Shown here in pieces: positions 34,290-45,613 of a DNA stretch of 64,000 bases. Both the position numbers and the translations under genes were made by a program. A model generated the notes under the pieces. The model saw only the letters and a list, made by a program, of their open reading frames with translations, made no database searches and was not told the DNA's origin. Numbering within the stretch: position 1 is the stretch's first letter; each line of letters starts with the position of its first letter. This stretch comes from Desmodus rotundus (lineage: Eukaryota; Chordata; Mammalia; Chiroptera; Phyllostomidae), in NCBI RefSeq assembly GCF_022682495.2, contig NC_071389.1:184745556-184809555 (forward strand). Reading direction: 5' to 3'.

Positions 34290-34637
34290 TTAAATAAGTC
34301 CCTTTAACATTTCATGTAATAATGGCTTGGTGATGGTGAACTCCTTTAGCTCTATATTGTCTGGAAAGTACTTTATCTGCTCTTCAATTCTAAATGACAA
34401 TTTTGCTGGTTGGAGTAATCTAGGTTGTAGGTCCTTGGTTTTCATCACTTTGAATACTTCTTGACAGCCCCCTGCAGCCTGCAAAGATTCTTTTGAGAAA
34501 CCAGCTGAGAGTCTTATGGATACTCCTTTGTAGGTAACTCTCTGCTTTTCTCTTGCTGCTTTTAAGATTCTCTCTTTATCTTTAACTTTTGTCATTTTAA
34601 TTATGATGTGTCTTGTTGTGGTCCTCTTTGGGTCCAT
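34290..34637 (-). pseudogene. L1 ORF1 C-terminal part
   Basis: A 115-codon open piece matching the RRM end and C-terminal domain of L1 ORF1p, the RNA-binding trimer protein. Recognisable motifs are 'RHIIIKMTKVKDKERILKA', 'REKQRVTYKGVSIRLSAGFS' and 'LQPAKLSFRIEEQIKYFPD'. It ends at a natural stop (MLKGLI). It is separated from the N-terminal part by a frame break near 34640-34815, so no full ORF1 is encoded. Confidence 0.88.
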
Positions 34638-34814
34638 CTTGTTTGGAACTCTCTGTGTTTCCTGGACTTATATGTCTATTTCCTTCACCAAATGAGGGAA
34701 GTTTTCTTTCATTATTTTTTCAAATAAGTTTTCAATTTCTTGCTCCTTCTCTTCTGCCAACACCCATATATTCGAATGTTGGTACATTTGAAGTTGTCTC
34801 AGAGGCTCCTTAGC

Positions 34815-35078
34815 CTATCCTTGTTTTTTAGGATTCTTTTTTCTTCTTGCTGTTAGGATTGAAAGTTTTTTTTCTTCCTTATATTCCAAATCACAGATTT
34901 GATTCTTGTCTTCATCCACCCCACTGTTGGTTCTCTGTAAATTTTTCTTTATTTCACTTAGTGTAAACTTCATTTCTGCCTGGGTCTTTTTTGTGCTGTT
35001 GAAGTACCCAATGAGTTCCTTAAACATCCTAATAATCAGTGTTTTGAGCTCTGAGTCTGATAGATTGCTTATCTCCAT
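34815..35078 (-). pseudogene. L1 ORF1 N-terminal (coiled-coil) part
   Basis: An 87-codon open piece resembling the coiled-coil half of L1 ORF1p: Glu/Lys/Leu-rich with heptad-like spacing ('FTLSEIKKNLQRTNSGVDE', 'NQICDLEYKEEKK'). It starts at an ATG near the expected ORF1 start and is out of frame with the C-terminal part. Together the two are about 790 bases. Confidence 0.72.
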
Positions 35079-35982
35079 TTTTGTATAGTTCTTTTTCTGG
35101 AGTTTTGTTCTGTTCTTTCATTTGGGCCATGTTTCTTTGTCTCCTCATTTTGGCAGCTTCCCTGTGTTTGTTTCTATGTATTAGTTAGAGTTGCTTTGAC
35201 CCACTGTCTTAGTAACACCGCCTATTGTAGAAAAGCGCATTGTTAAGTTGGGTGGGGTAGAGCCTTAAGTAATAGCCAGGGTGGAGCAACCTGTGTGAAC
35301 CATGTTGATGGAGTTTCCAATACCTTGTCACTGCTCTGTGGCTCTGTGTGGGTGAAGTCTCAGAAAGAGGACATTGCTGATGCCTAGCCTCTGTAGTTTT
35401 GTCCAGGAGGAAACTGTTCCCTGGCACTTGCCCTGATGCCAGACACTTCAGTTTTCCCCATATGCCAGTGATACCCTTCTAGATGCTGCCTCAGTGCTGA
35501 AGTCCTGAGGGAGTGAGTCTGCAGAAGTCCTAAGTCCGTTTTGGGCCCTTTAAGAGGAGACTCCTGAGAATCCTGCAATTTCTTCCACTGCCCAACCCCC
35601 TATTAGTTTTTACAGCCAGAAGTTATGGGGACTTATTTTCCTGGCACTGGAACTCTGGCTGCGTGATTTGGTGTGAGGCGGGACCCCTTGCTCCCGAAGT
35701 AGCCCTCCCAATTTTTATCCACCACACCTGGGTGTGGGACCACCTGTTTATGCCTCCTCCTCTCCACATCTCTGCATCTCGGCATCTCTCCTCGTATCTC
35801 CATGTCTCTGCTCCCCTTACCTGTCTGGATGAATGTGGCTTAATACCTTAGTTGTTGGAGTTCCATACAGCTTGATTGACAATTCTGGAGGATATTTGTT
35901 GTGTTTTCTAGTTGTAATTTTTGCTGTGGTTGTGTGAGGAGGCAAGTTGTGTTTACCTATGCCTCCATTTTGACTGGAAGTC

Positions 35983-38900
35983 TTTACAACACTTTCAAGT
36001 CAAAATTTTTTTAAAGGAATATAAACTGGAGGATATTAATGAAAAAACAGTATGCTCCTTTGTAAAAAAGTTAAGTGTATAAATGCATGGACTAGAACAA
36101 TTTACATACTATATTTCCATTATATCTTTAAAAAAGAAAAATACCAAGAAACATGCTAAAATTATACTCCAAAATATAACTACTATGCCAAAAATGTACC
36201 ACATATCATTATATGCTATCATCCATTGTAAATTATTAGAAGGTCATATTCCAAACTATTTTTTAATAACTGGTAACTCTTTCCCTGGATACTGGCATTG
36301 GGCAGGTAAGATGGAGTAAGAAAATGGCAAGGAGAGTCTTTCATTTTGTATTCTATATATTTCTGCATTGTTTGAATTAATGAAACAAAATTACTATTAC
36401 TTGTCATTGGAAATAAAACCAGAGATTAAGGACTACAATCTTCCTATGTTAGAATTTGAAACCATTTAAGTAGCATAGTAGGTAACCAGCAAACACTTAG
36501 AATATGCTAGTGTTTGTTATTCCTACCATCTCAGACAACTACACTCTTATCCAATCTTTTGATATTTAAAATGCATTCTGAGGTATTGACATAATTATTA
36601 TTGAAATTTTCTTAATTTCTTTTGTTAAAAAGGTACTTTTCAAAGTTCTTTGGAGTTTGTATTTATTTTAGATTGGGTCACATTTTTTTCCTTTTAAAAT
36701 GAAAAAAATGGTTACTTTAATTAACTACCTCTGATAATGTTCATACGTATAGTCTTGGCCTGTCTTCTGGTTTGGAACCTGCTCAAGGGCAAATGTACAT
36801 TTGTCTGGTGTTCCATGTGCAACTGTCCTTGTGCCACTCTTCCAGTGTGACGGGAAAGGAACAGCTATCATCTGTCCTTCTGGGAATTCGGCCCAGAGTC
36901 TGGCACCGTGGGAATTTACCCAGGCTGCTGTGCGGGCGGGGAAACATCTGACACTTCATGATCATTGTAACTGTACACCAGAAAGACACTGGAACCGGGG
37001 GATTAAAGGGAACCCTGACAGAGGATGAAGACTGAGAGGAATGGGGGGACAGGGTGATGTGAGCATATTTTAAAGTCATCTGTTTATTATTATATTTCAA
37101 AACATGCAAGAAGACCTTCTAAGAAGGATTCTACGAGGGACTTGTAAACCTGGGTCATGCTTATATAAGGTTATTGAAAATAACAATGGAAACGATCACT
37201 GAGGATGTTAAAAATGGGAATCGTCTTGCTCTGAGTTGAAGGGAAGCTGCACACAGGACCATACCTTCTGTCCTTTAGAAGCACGTGTCCTTATAGGAGA
37301 GGGGGCGCCAAGGGGTGGTGGGAAATGGGGACATATATGCCATGAAAGCATAGGTACATACAGTAACAGGTTTTATTAACCATAAAATAAAGTTAAAAGG
37401 TTAAAAGGTAGCCTCCACATGTCCGTGTAAAAGAGGCAGAAAAAAAAAAAATCCCAACACTCTAGAGAAGCTCAGTCTCTGATCAACCGCCACAAAGACT
37501 AATCCACTCACATCTAATCTAGAACCGATACTGAATAACAACAGCAAAACATTTCATTTTTACATCTTTCTCTGCCTTTGGAGGGGAAAGGGCTGGAGTG
37601 GGAGATTTAGCACTGCTGGCTTTTGGTTCAAAGAACACCAGAACCACCTAGTGGATTTTTCGTTTACTGCACAATCCTCCTGCTTTACTGTTGCTAAATT
37701 GTAATCGCTGTGAGTAAGCCCTCGAATGAAATCGGCGGTTATGATCTCTTTGTGCCTTTATAACAGAAATAGTCATTGTTTTTCTTCAGCGGAAGAAACT
37801 GTCCCTGAATATTTGAAGAGAAGTCCCTGCCTACCAAACACTCACCAACTAGCACACTGCTGAATTCAAAACGGGGGGCAGGGGGGATGGAGACAACTGC
37901 ACTTGAACAACAATAAAAAACAAAAAACAAAAGCACAGTTAAACACTGACTGCTGAGACAGGCAGAGATGGATGGAGCTTCAAATTTTCTGTGAAAATCA
38001 ATAAGCAAGGTAAACGGCAGAGATTCCTCTGCATTTGTGGCAGAGGAGAGCAGGAATAGAGAATGCTGTGGAGCACAGTCAAGGGGTTACACCAGCAGCT
38101 GACCTTTATACAAATCTGTGGTTGCACACACTGTGGTTTCTAATCAGTTCAGTTTCTGGAGCACAGGAGCTCCTGTGTGTGCCCTGGCCATTTCTGCATC
38201 CCATGGCTGAGCCAGCTGGTTCTCTGCATCTTGGGGTGGTGACAGATGTTGCATGTATTATTTTCGAATTTGGGATGATGGTCAGAGAAATAACAAACAT
38301 TCTGGGAACAGACACTTTGGTGACATGCAAAAGGTTATAAAATGCCAAATTTTAGTATGTTCTGCTGCTGAGTCAAAGGTTAATTAAATATCATGACTTA
38401 CTGGTATCGGAAGAAAAAAAAAAACACTAGGATCTAAGGAGAGAGGAAGGTTGATGCTATGGTAACCCGTGAGCGGGTAGTTTAACTGTGAAGCAGGTGG
38501 TATGCTTTGGGCTATGAGGTTAGTGCCTTACAGCCAGGCACCACGTGTGCAGGGCATGTGGGCGAGCTGGGCTCTCCCAGGGCTGCACACTGGGGTGGGT
38601 GCCATCAGCAGAAATCTGCAGTGGCTGGAACCACCGCTCTCCTGGTCTATGAACAATTCCCATTTGATCTCTTCCTCCTACAGGTGGACGGTCTCCTAAG
38701 ATTGGAATTTCAAACTGTGATTTTTACATGCATGCTGTTCCTTCCTAACTCTTCAGAAGCTGAGATAGAGCAATTTCAGTACACAAGAATAAAACCCAGT
38801 TCCTCTTCTTGTTGGAGTATCCAGTACAATGCTTAGAAATGCATGAGTAGAAAAGAAAAGAAGGATGAGGAGCCTTGAGGAGAGCACAAAATGAAAAAAA

Positions 38901-39139
38901 AATCGGAAAAGCAGAAAGAGATGATGAACATAAATAGTAACAACAACAAGAAACAGAACGGAGTGGAGAGAAAGGTAAGCCTAAAACTTCAGACAAGTCA
39001 AGGTGAAGGGCTTTTATTGAAAAGAGCTCCCCCCACCCCCAAGATAGGCTGCTAGACTTCTCATGGTCAATGAGAAGATTGTTAGCTGCTCTTAATATAT
39101 TGAAAAGCCTGTTATCCCTTACCACTTACAGGTATTTGC
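35983..39139. other. mostly unique DNA
   Basis: About 3.1 kb with no gene and no clear transposon. An A-run lies at 37440-37451 and another at 38412-38423. A CTCF-like motif is at 37643-37654. Several open frames of 75 to 126 codons occur (for example 38745-39125 minus), without splice borders or recognisable products. Confidence 0.45.
37643..37654 (-). promoter_or_regulatory. possible CTCF-binding motif
   Basis: On the minus strand CCACTAGGTGGT matches the CTCF core CCASYAGRKGGC except for the last base. A motif-only call. Confidence 0.25.
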
Positions 39140-39379
39140 AATTATAAATTTGTTTGTGTGCTTCTTTGTTTTATGGCTCCAGGAAGGTGGAACTGTGTCT
39201 CCTTTGCTCACCATGGAGGAACCAGCACCACTGTTGTGCAAGGGAGCCTGAGGGTCAAGGCTGCATGCCATAGCTGAGGCCCTGGGTTCCCAGGCTGCTG
39301 TAACCACTTCCTCTCCATGACGCATAGACTGCCAGTTGGCTGACCTAACAAACATCAAGACCCATTTTGCTTCCTGACC
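39140..39379. other. unassigned sequence before an old repeat
   Basis: No family recognised. It may be the 5' part of the repeat that follows. An A-run at 39396-39408 separates the better-matched part. Confidence 0.35.
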
Positions 39380-39790
39380 TCCATTACACAGGCTTGAAAA
39401 AAAAAAAAACCACTTGAATTTCACTTTCCCAGACTTTCTTGCTGCTAGGGGGGACCACATGACATAGACTTGGCCAATGAGAAGTGAGGAGAAAGCGGCA
39501 AGGGATTCTGGAAAGGTCTGACAAGGACAAAAGCAGATGACACTACCTTTTCTCCCTTCCACTTAACCTAAATGTGGACATGATGCCTGAGGGGTACAGG
39601 CCAGTCATTGTGCGCTCATGCGGGAGAAGGTGGAAGGGAGAAGGTGAGGCAGTTCTTGGAGATGCTACCCTGACACTGCCAAGCCCTGGAACCAATGCTA
39701 GGAACAACGGACCCAAGCTTACTGTTATGTGAGAGAAATAAATGTCTATTTGTTTCAATCACTGGCAGTTGGGCTTTCTGTTACTTTTAG
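39380..39790 (+). mobile_element. old interspersed repeat, possibly LTR-derived
   Basis: Shows 'ctaggggggaccacatgac', 'cttggccaatgagaagtgagg', 'gttatgtgagagaaataaatg' and 'cactggcagttgggctttctgttac', the pattern of a widespread mammalian element whose end contains 'taagccactgagatttggg...ttac'. The same class is seen at 6330-6760. I cannot name the family with certainty. Confidence 0.5.
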
Positions 39791-39925
39791 AGAAAAACAT
39801 GCCTGTTAGAGCAGTTATGTGACTTAGAGCAAATTACTTTACTGTTTCAATATTCTCATTTGAAAATGAAGACTGTGGCAATATCTTCCTTATAGGATTG
39901 TGGCAAAGATTAAATGAGATGCTAT
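39791..39925 (+). mobile_element. MIR SINE
   Basis: Words 'atgtgacttagagcaaattactttactg', 'caatattctcatttgaaaatgaag' and 'ataggattgtggcaaagattaaatgagatg' follow MIR in sense orientation. The element runs into an AT microsatellite. Confidence 0.75.
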
Positions 39926-40045
39926 GTATATACACATATAGTATATATGTGTATAATATATTATATACACATATATGTATTATATATTATTATACATGTA
40001 TGTATAATATATGTGTATTTTATACATATTACACATATATAGGGA
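39925..40045. repeat. AT-rich microsatellite with inverted repeats
   Basis: Alternating TATATAC/ACATATAT words over about 120 bases, with several internal inverted repeats capable of cruciform or hairpin formation. It lies directly behind a MIR. Likely length-variable. Confidence 0.85.
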
Positions 40046-41879
40046 GAATAAAGTACATACTGTATAAAGGTAAATTAATATTTTTATTACTTTTTTCATG
40101 GTGGGCTTTCAATAAGTCTTGGTTGAGTGAGTGAATGAGTGGAGTAGAAGGTCAGACCCAAAGGGTATGACTTGAATCAAGTAGCAGCAACAGGACAACT
40201 CAATTGTTCCACTTGAGAAAACGAGAGAAGGGGGACAGATGAAAGGAAGGGTGAAAACGAGGGGGCTAGCAAGGGGCCAGGTGGGTGCCGTGTGGGTTGA
40301 GATGGGCTATGAGAAACCTCCCGCGGGGGAGGATTGGCGTGTTGGTGCTAAGTATAAATGCATGGCCCACGCACACCAGCACCAAGTAGACACTGAATAA
40401 ACATTTGTTGGCTCACTGAACAAATGAATGAACCATTAGGGGGTTTACTAAAAAAGAAATTGTTATCTCTTCCTTTAAACTAAAGAGATAGAAGCACCAG
40501 AAGGTTTTTCTCCAGTGCCATCTGCACGCCTTTTCCAATATTTGCCTGAAATTATGTGGGTGAAGATGTATTGCTCTATAATTGCTTGTGCCCTTGCAAG
40601 GAGCAGATAAGAACATCCGGTGGGGGCAGAAGCAGAAGCAGAAGGAACAGATTTCCTGCAGAGTAAAATATTCTGTTGTCATCAGAGCCCCTTGCTGCAA
40701 TGAACGAGAAAATGAAAAGGAGAACTCAGAGAAGAGAAGCAGATAATCCTCACAGGCACATATCTCCCAAGTTTCCCACCAGGAGCCAGCTGTTCTTAAA
40801 CCAGGAACAAATGCTAAGGTGGGCTTCTGGCCGGCTCCATCGCAGGCCCCTGAGCTGGGACCGGAGAGCATTTGGAAGAGCATCACTTTCACGGCCATGG
40901 CCCAGGGTGGCGTGACGGCCAGGCTGGCATGTCAGAATCACCCTGCACACACGGCTCGCTCGCAGCTGCGTTCACGCAAGCCTGCTCGGAGGAGGCTCAG
41001 CGCATTTCTAATCCTTCCTAAAAACGTGTGCAGAAAGCAATGGAAATCGGAAATGTATAAAAGGCTTAGTCATGGGATTACAAAGTGTGTGCTTCCAGAC
41101 GAAGGATTGTTTGATGGCCATGTTGCTGAACATTATTTACATCAGAACTTAACATGAACGCCTCACATCTAGCTCTTTTTTTTCTCTGCTGTCCTCTTCC
41201 CGTCTCTCCTTCTCCCTCTGGATAACTTTTGCTTGAATTTTGCATGCATTGGTGTTAAGTAAACAGAAAGCAAGATCCCATTTGAATAGTGGATGGACTT
41301 GCATTGTTGTTTAGGGATATGTGTTTGCCCTTGGGCTCTATAAGGATGAGACTCATAAAATAAAGCCTAAGACAGATGAGAAACACACCCCACTCAAAGC
41401 ATATGCAAGTCAAAACCATACGCAGATACACTTGATTTGCTGATGATGTTCTGAGCAGCGAGCCCGCTCAGTACAGCTGAAGGGTTTGGAGTAGTAACTC
41501 TTCGTGGGAATAAATAAATAGCTGGGATAAACAATGATGCTGAAAGTCTTCTTCCAACAACTGAATAAATAGAAACCAGCATCTCCTCTACCTCCTCCAA
41601 ACAGAGCCCCATGGATGAAACTTATAGAACTCGGGTTTTCTAAATAAGAGGGTCATGTCGTCTTCTAGGTCACACTCTATCATTTGGGTCACGTTACAAC
41701 TCAGAAGCACTTCAGACAAACTACATGACAGCTGCGGGGAATGAGGAAGCACACTCCTCAAAATCATGGGGCTCTGACCAGAGCTTTTTCTCTTTAAGTC
41801 TATGCCGGCTGGAGCCTTATCTCCTCTAGCTGTAACTTACCCCATCCTAAAGCAGCAGCACTTTGAGAAATAAACTGGT
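40046..41879. other. unique DNA, GC-richer centre
   Basis: No gene or repeat was recognised, apart from MIR/L2-like end words near 40090-40135 and 40380-40430. 40600-41060 is GC-richer with scattered CpG and is open for 112 codons on the plus strand (40819-41157) and up to 161 codons on the minus strand. The products are not recognisable and no matching splice sites frame them. Confidence 0.4.
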
Positions 41880-41935
41880 TCGTTCATTCCACAAGCGTGT
41901 GCTAGGTGTCTGCCCATGAGGAATTCACAGCTAAC
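41880..41935 (-). mobile_element. L2 LINE fragment, antisense
   Basis: Short match: 'tcgttcattccacaagcgtgtgctaggtgtctgcc', then 'gaggaattcacagc'. This is the antisense L2 3' end. Confidence 0.5.
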
Positions 41936-42270
41936 CAGAACACCGCCCTGGGTAAATTGATTCAGACTTGATTCTGTATTAGAATAACAGTAAAATCCTA
42001 CAGGTGGGCATGGCCAAGAGGGTTATGCCCTCTCCCTCCTCAGTCCTGTAAACATTTGTCTGGGTCCCATCTGCATGTGGGCTGTGCTGGGTGCAAGGCC
42101 AAGGGTGGCAGTCCTATTCAACAGCATAAGGACTCACGATCAGAAACAGGCCTCCTCGCCTTTGCTGCCACTGTGGCTGTGTGTGGGCTCAGCCCCAAGC
42201 TGCTTTTGAAATCTCAGAAATGAGTGCAGGCTGAGAGTCTCAAATATGCTTTGAGATCTGCCTGTAGATT
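41936..42270. other. unique spacer
   Basis: No gene or repeat recognised. It precedes the GAT microsatellite. Confidence 0.4.
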
Positions 42271-42277
42271 TTGATAA

Positions 42278-42279
42278 CC

Positions 42280-42310
<31 letters not shown>
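42278..42310 (+). repeat. (ATG)n microsatellite
   Basis: Ten or more consecutive GAT/ATG units. The methionine run in a short open frame across it is an artefact of the repeat. Confidence 0.92.
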
Positions 42311-42311
<1 letters not shown>

Positions 42312-42334
42312 ATTAGTTAATACAATAAAGCTAA

Positions 42335-42425
42335 TATTGTATTCTTATGTACCAGGCACTGTTCTAAGCACTTTAAATGTCTTACTCACTCCTCTATTAT
42401 TTAGTATAAACACTGCTATAAACCA
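42335..42425 (-). mobile_element. MIR SINE fragment, antisense
   Basis: Contains 'atgtaccaggcactgttctaagcactttaaatgtcttactcactcc' (piecewise), the antisense MIR/L2 end. It is cut at the right by the MER1 fragment. Confidence 0.6.
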
Positions 42426-42428
42426 CTG

Positions 42429-42495
42429 CCCTGGTCCATGGTGGGGGTTGTCTTCCATGAACTGGTCCCTGGGGCCAAAAAGGTTGGGGACTGCC
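42429..42495 (+). mobile_element. MER1 right-end fragment
   Basis: Reads 'ggtccatggtgggggttgtc', 'ttccatgaactggtccctgg' and 'ccaaaaaggttggggactgc', the right end of MER1. Only the last 65 or so bases remain. Confidence 0.82.
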
Positions 42496-42691
42496 GCTTT
42501 AAAGTAGTCACCTTAAGCAGGTGACATGGGAGCTGGAGCTACCTACCTCCCCACCAGCTGCTTTTAAAGGAAGGTGATCAGGAACTCGTTATGAAAGAAA
42601 CACATTGTTTAATATAGTACCTGAGAACCACAGACCTGGAGAGTTAGAAAATACGTAGGCAGAAGTGATGTCTCTATGGAAACGTGAAGAT

Positions 42692-42904
42692 TCAAGCGAA
42701 CATTAGTTCCGTTAGACTTTTCACGAAGACAGAAGTTTCATAACCTGTTTCATACAGTTTTACAACCTGTTTATCGAGGAGTCTGACCATAGCAAGGCCA
42801 GCTAGAAACACGTTTTTTTCTCTAGTTGCTGCTGCTAACTTGGCTGTGTCGAACCCTCCATCCTTTCTAAATAACCACCTTTTAATGACATTTTGGGGAG
42901 GCAC
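42692..42904 (-). other. 70-codon open frame, unrecognised
   Basis: A complete ATG-to-stop frame on the minus strand outside known repeats. The predicted peptide is compositionally protein-like, with mixed charged and hydrophobic residues, e.g. 'KDGGFDTAKLAAATREKN' and 'AMVRLLDKQVVKLYETGYE'. No pyrimidine tract with AG lies immediately upstream, and I do not recognise the family. It could be a fragment of a processed pseudogene or of an old transposase, a real small frame, or chance. Confidence 0.25.
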
Positions 42905-43995
42905 CTACAGTCATTGAAAGTCTTGTCCAGCCCTGTTCAGTACTGTAATCTCAGTTAAAGATTTTCCACTGCTCTGGTGATGGTTACACTTGTGACTCAA
43001 GGTGTCTCGGGGGGACTCCTTCACGTTGGAGTGTGGTTTGAAGTTGCTGTGGCTCTAGGTTACCTCCTTCCTCCTCCTGCAAAACCCAATTCCTCATTGT
43101 TTTAGAGATCGGGAGAGAGGATGAGATGAATTAACAGTTCTTTGCTGGTTCCATTGCTTTTGCTGCTTCTCTGCAGTCACGCAGGTGACCATTGAGACTC
43201 TCTATGGGGCAGATGTCCAGGAGTTGGCTCTCTCAGGGACATCTGTGGGTTCTTGGGGGTCCCTCGTAGGAGATATATAGCTCTGGCTCAAGCGCATTCA
43301 GCTCCCTCAGCTACTTCGGCCACCCTGTCAGCCGTAACTGCACTGCCTGCCTTGTCCTGCCTGGTAGGTGCATTTTACCACATGGGTTGGGTCACTGGAG
43401 GAGAAGTGCTGATATGGTAGGAACAGTTTTGCTACTTCTTAGTGAGCCCTGAAGAAGGTATTTGGGGGTGCTCAGTTTGTAATGTGAGAGACTTAACACC
43501 CTTTTCCCCCAGCTCTGGTCCCTAGGCACCAAAGAATTTTTTCAGACCAAAAAAAAAAAAATTCTCCTTCACATCCTATTGTAATAATAAACTTTGATCA
43601 AAGCTTCAATAAGAAAGCATCAAGATGTTTCTCTCTTATTTCCTTCCTTCCCTCCTTCCCTCTTTATTATAAATAACCACCACATAAACTAAAATGTAAA
43701 GAATAAAAAAGCCTAGAAAATCAGAACTATCTTAATGCCAACGAGAGAACTTTAACATAGCAGAGGAATTTGAAATGTTGGAAGACAGGAACAATCTTAG
43801 TTTCCTGAGAATTTTTGTGGCATTTCTACCTGCTCCAACCCTGGTCTGTACTTTTCCACTCCGGGGATGCCTCTGGTTGATGTTGCAATCAGCTGCCAGG
43901 GTTTTCTTGCACTCTGAGCTCAACCTGCTTTTATTTGGATCAGAGCTTTCCAGTTCTGAATGCTTGATTACTGGTCTAAGAGTATAATTTGAGTT
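42905..43995. other. unique DNA with pyrimidine run
   Basis: No gene recognised. There is an A-run at 43548-43561 and a (CCTT)-like pyrimidine stretch at 43640-43665. Confidence 0.4.
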
Positions 43996-44365
43996 GACAT
44001 GCTGAACTCACATCAGCCGCCTTACAATTGCTATTGAAATGCTCCAAAAATATAAAAGAAAAAAAACTTATAGAAACTAGGGAAGGGTGTTGTTCACAAG
44101 CTAGAAGCTGTAAATTTGTGAAGAACTGACAAGACAAAGAAGTGTCAGAAAGTCCTAGTGGCAGTTCTTCCAGAATTTATGGCTTCTTTGTCTAAAAAGT
44201 ATAAAAACTTCCTTGCTTTAGTCGTTTATTTAAGTTTTATTTTTGTGAGAACTCTGCATGTATGGATTAATTTTTCTCTTGTTAATCAGCCTGGGGTCAA
44301 TTTACTTGTTAGACCTGCAAAAAAGAACTAAGAAGGGTAGGGGGGAAATTCCCCCTTCTGCAACA
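43996..44365 (+). mobile_element. probable ERV1-like solo LTR
   Basis: The layout resembles a gammaretrovirus-type LTR: a TATA-like 'gtataaaaac' near 44199, then 'tgtgagaactctgcatgtatg', 'ttttctcttgttaatcagcctggggtcaatttacttgttagacc' (piecewise) and a CA end near 44365. The start at a TG near 43996 is a guess. No internal viral genes adjoin it, so this would be a solo LTR. The family is not named. Confidence 0.5.
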
Positions 44366-44919
44366 ACCTAAAAGTTTTGAACACAAAGATGCAAACAGTG
44401 GAATCTTTGCCAGGGTGAGCAGCAGAGAGAAGTGACTGGACATCTGAAAGAGTCTGCAGTTCACAGGAAGAGGGTCAATGTGGGGAACTGATTCTCAATT
44501 CCTGGTTCTATGTCCTACAAACTTTGTCCCTCAAACTTATGGTCCCTCCTAGACTCCGCATCCATCTACGACTCTCCCTCACTCATCGAACCCCTGTTCT
44601 GGAGAGGGGAGGCATATTTTACGCTTTATGTAGTTTGCTAGTCCAGTGTCTCCTGTGGTCAGGGGTTAAGGATTTTTTCCCCTGGCTCCTAGTCCTGCAA
44701 ATGGTGCAGGGCCGAAGGGGGGTAGGAAGAAAACTTGAAACACATGAAGAGAATTGAAGGGTGCTGGGAAATCCCATTAAAATTTCTACCAGAACCACAG
44801 TTTGAGAAAATTGATGGGCATATTTCCTCACTACACCATGGATGATAACAAGAATAAATATCTATGAAAACTTTGCAGGAGAAGCGAAGAGCCTGGATAA
44901 TTTAATTACCATGGTAGCA
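44366..44919. other. unique non-coding DNA
   Basis: No gene or repeat recognised. Open frames of about 70 to 77 codons have no support. Confidence 0.4.
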
Positions 44920-45250
44920 GAATTGTCAGATGGCCTCCAAGATCCTCGGCCCTGGCAAATACACCCTGCATAATCACCTCTCCTTGAGTATGGGAAGGAT
45001 CCGTGAATGGATTTATCACACTTTTGACTAGGCTACACCCAAAGACAAAGAGGTTTTGCAGGTGTCATTAAGTCCTGAATTAGTTGACTTTGAGTTCATC
45101 ACAAGGGAGATTATCCTGGGTGGGCCTGACCCAATAAGGTGAACCACAATGCATATTTGAGGTGTATGAGAGTCTGCTTCTTGCATTCCCAAGGGGCTGG
45201 GTTTAGTTGGGTACAAGTTCCTGGGTTCACATTGTGTTGCTCATGGACTA
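44920..45250 (-). mobile_element. MaLR-type LTR fragment, antisense
   Basis: Contains 'atggcctccaagatcctcgg', 'ttttgcaggtgtcattaag', 'agggagattatcctgggtgggcctgacccaat' (piecewise), the antisense words of MLT1/MST LTRs. Diverged and incomplete, with no internal genes. Confidence 0.6.
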
Positions 45251-45389
45251 ATAGTGCATAAGCTAACTGGAATTCATATTATCCCCAAATTGTTCTCTAA
45301 TAATATGTTAATCATTTTGGCAAAACTTCTGTCTTCAAAACAAGTCTTATTGCATAATTGTACATTATTTTATATGAATTTTTAAAAAA

Positions 45390-45598
45390 TTTTAAAAGAT
45401 TTTATTTATTTATGTTTAGAGAGAGGAGAAGGGAAGGAGAAAGAGAGGGAGAGAAACATCAATGTGTGGTTGCCTCTCATGTGCCCCCCACTGGGGACCT
45501 GGCCTGAAACCCAGGCATGTGCCCTGGCTGGGAATTGAACTGGCCACCCTTTGGTTTGCAGGCCCATGCTCAACCCACTGAGCCACTCCAGCCAGGGC
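45390..45598 (-). mobile_element. VES SINE (bat tRNA-derived)
   Basis: On the minus strand it starts GCCCTGGCTGGAGTGGCTCAG. The A box (TGGCTCAGTGG) lies at 45576-45586 and the B box (GTTCAATTCC) near 45530-45540. The tRNA-unrelated body and a 'tttctctctccctctctttc' segment follow, with the A-rich tail seen as T-rich sequence at 45395-45415. Imperfect 15-base target duplications flank it at 45375-45389 and 45599-45613 (13 of 15 identical). A minus-strand open frame across it (45416-45757) is SINE-derived. Confidence 0.95.
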
Positions 45599-45613
45599 TG
45601 AATCTTGAAAAAA

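Larger units (their letters stand above)
33880..35982 (-). mobile_element. L1-type element with ORF1 but no ORF2 (HAL1-like)
   Basis: On the minus strand: a 5' UTR (35982 to about 35100) homologous to that of the neighbouring L1, an ORF1-related region (35078 to about 34290), then a 3' UTR (to about 33880; plus-strand 'tatgctattacagttgtccc'). No endonuclease or reverse transcriptase lies between ORF1 and the 3' UTR. This is the organisation of half-L1 (HAL1) elements. A later deletion of ORF2 in a normal L1 would look the same. Bat L1 3' ends of this type are common. Confidence 0.8.

Noticed and set aside
40413..41157. Overlapping long frames on both strands in GC-richer DNA
   Set aside because: Both strands are open, the products are unrecognisable, and no splice sites of good quality match the frame ends.
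45520..45598. tRNA-like sequence with A and B boxes
   Set aside because: It is the tRNA-derived head of the VES SINE, with no intact cloverleaf or CCA-end context, so it is not a tRNA gene.
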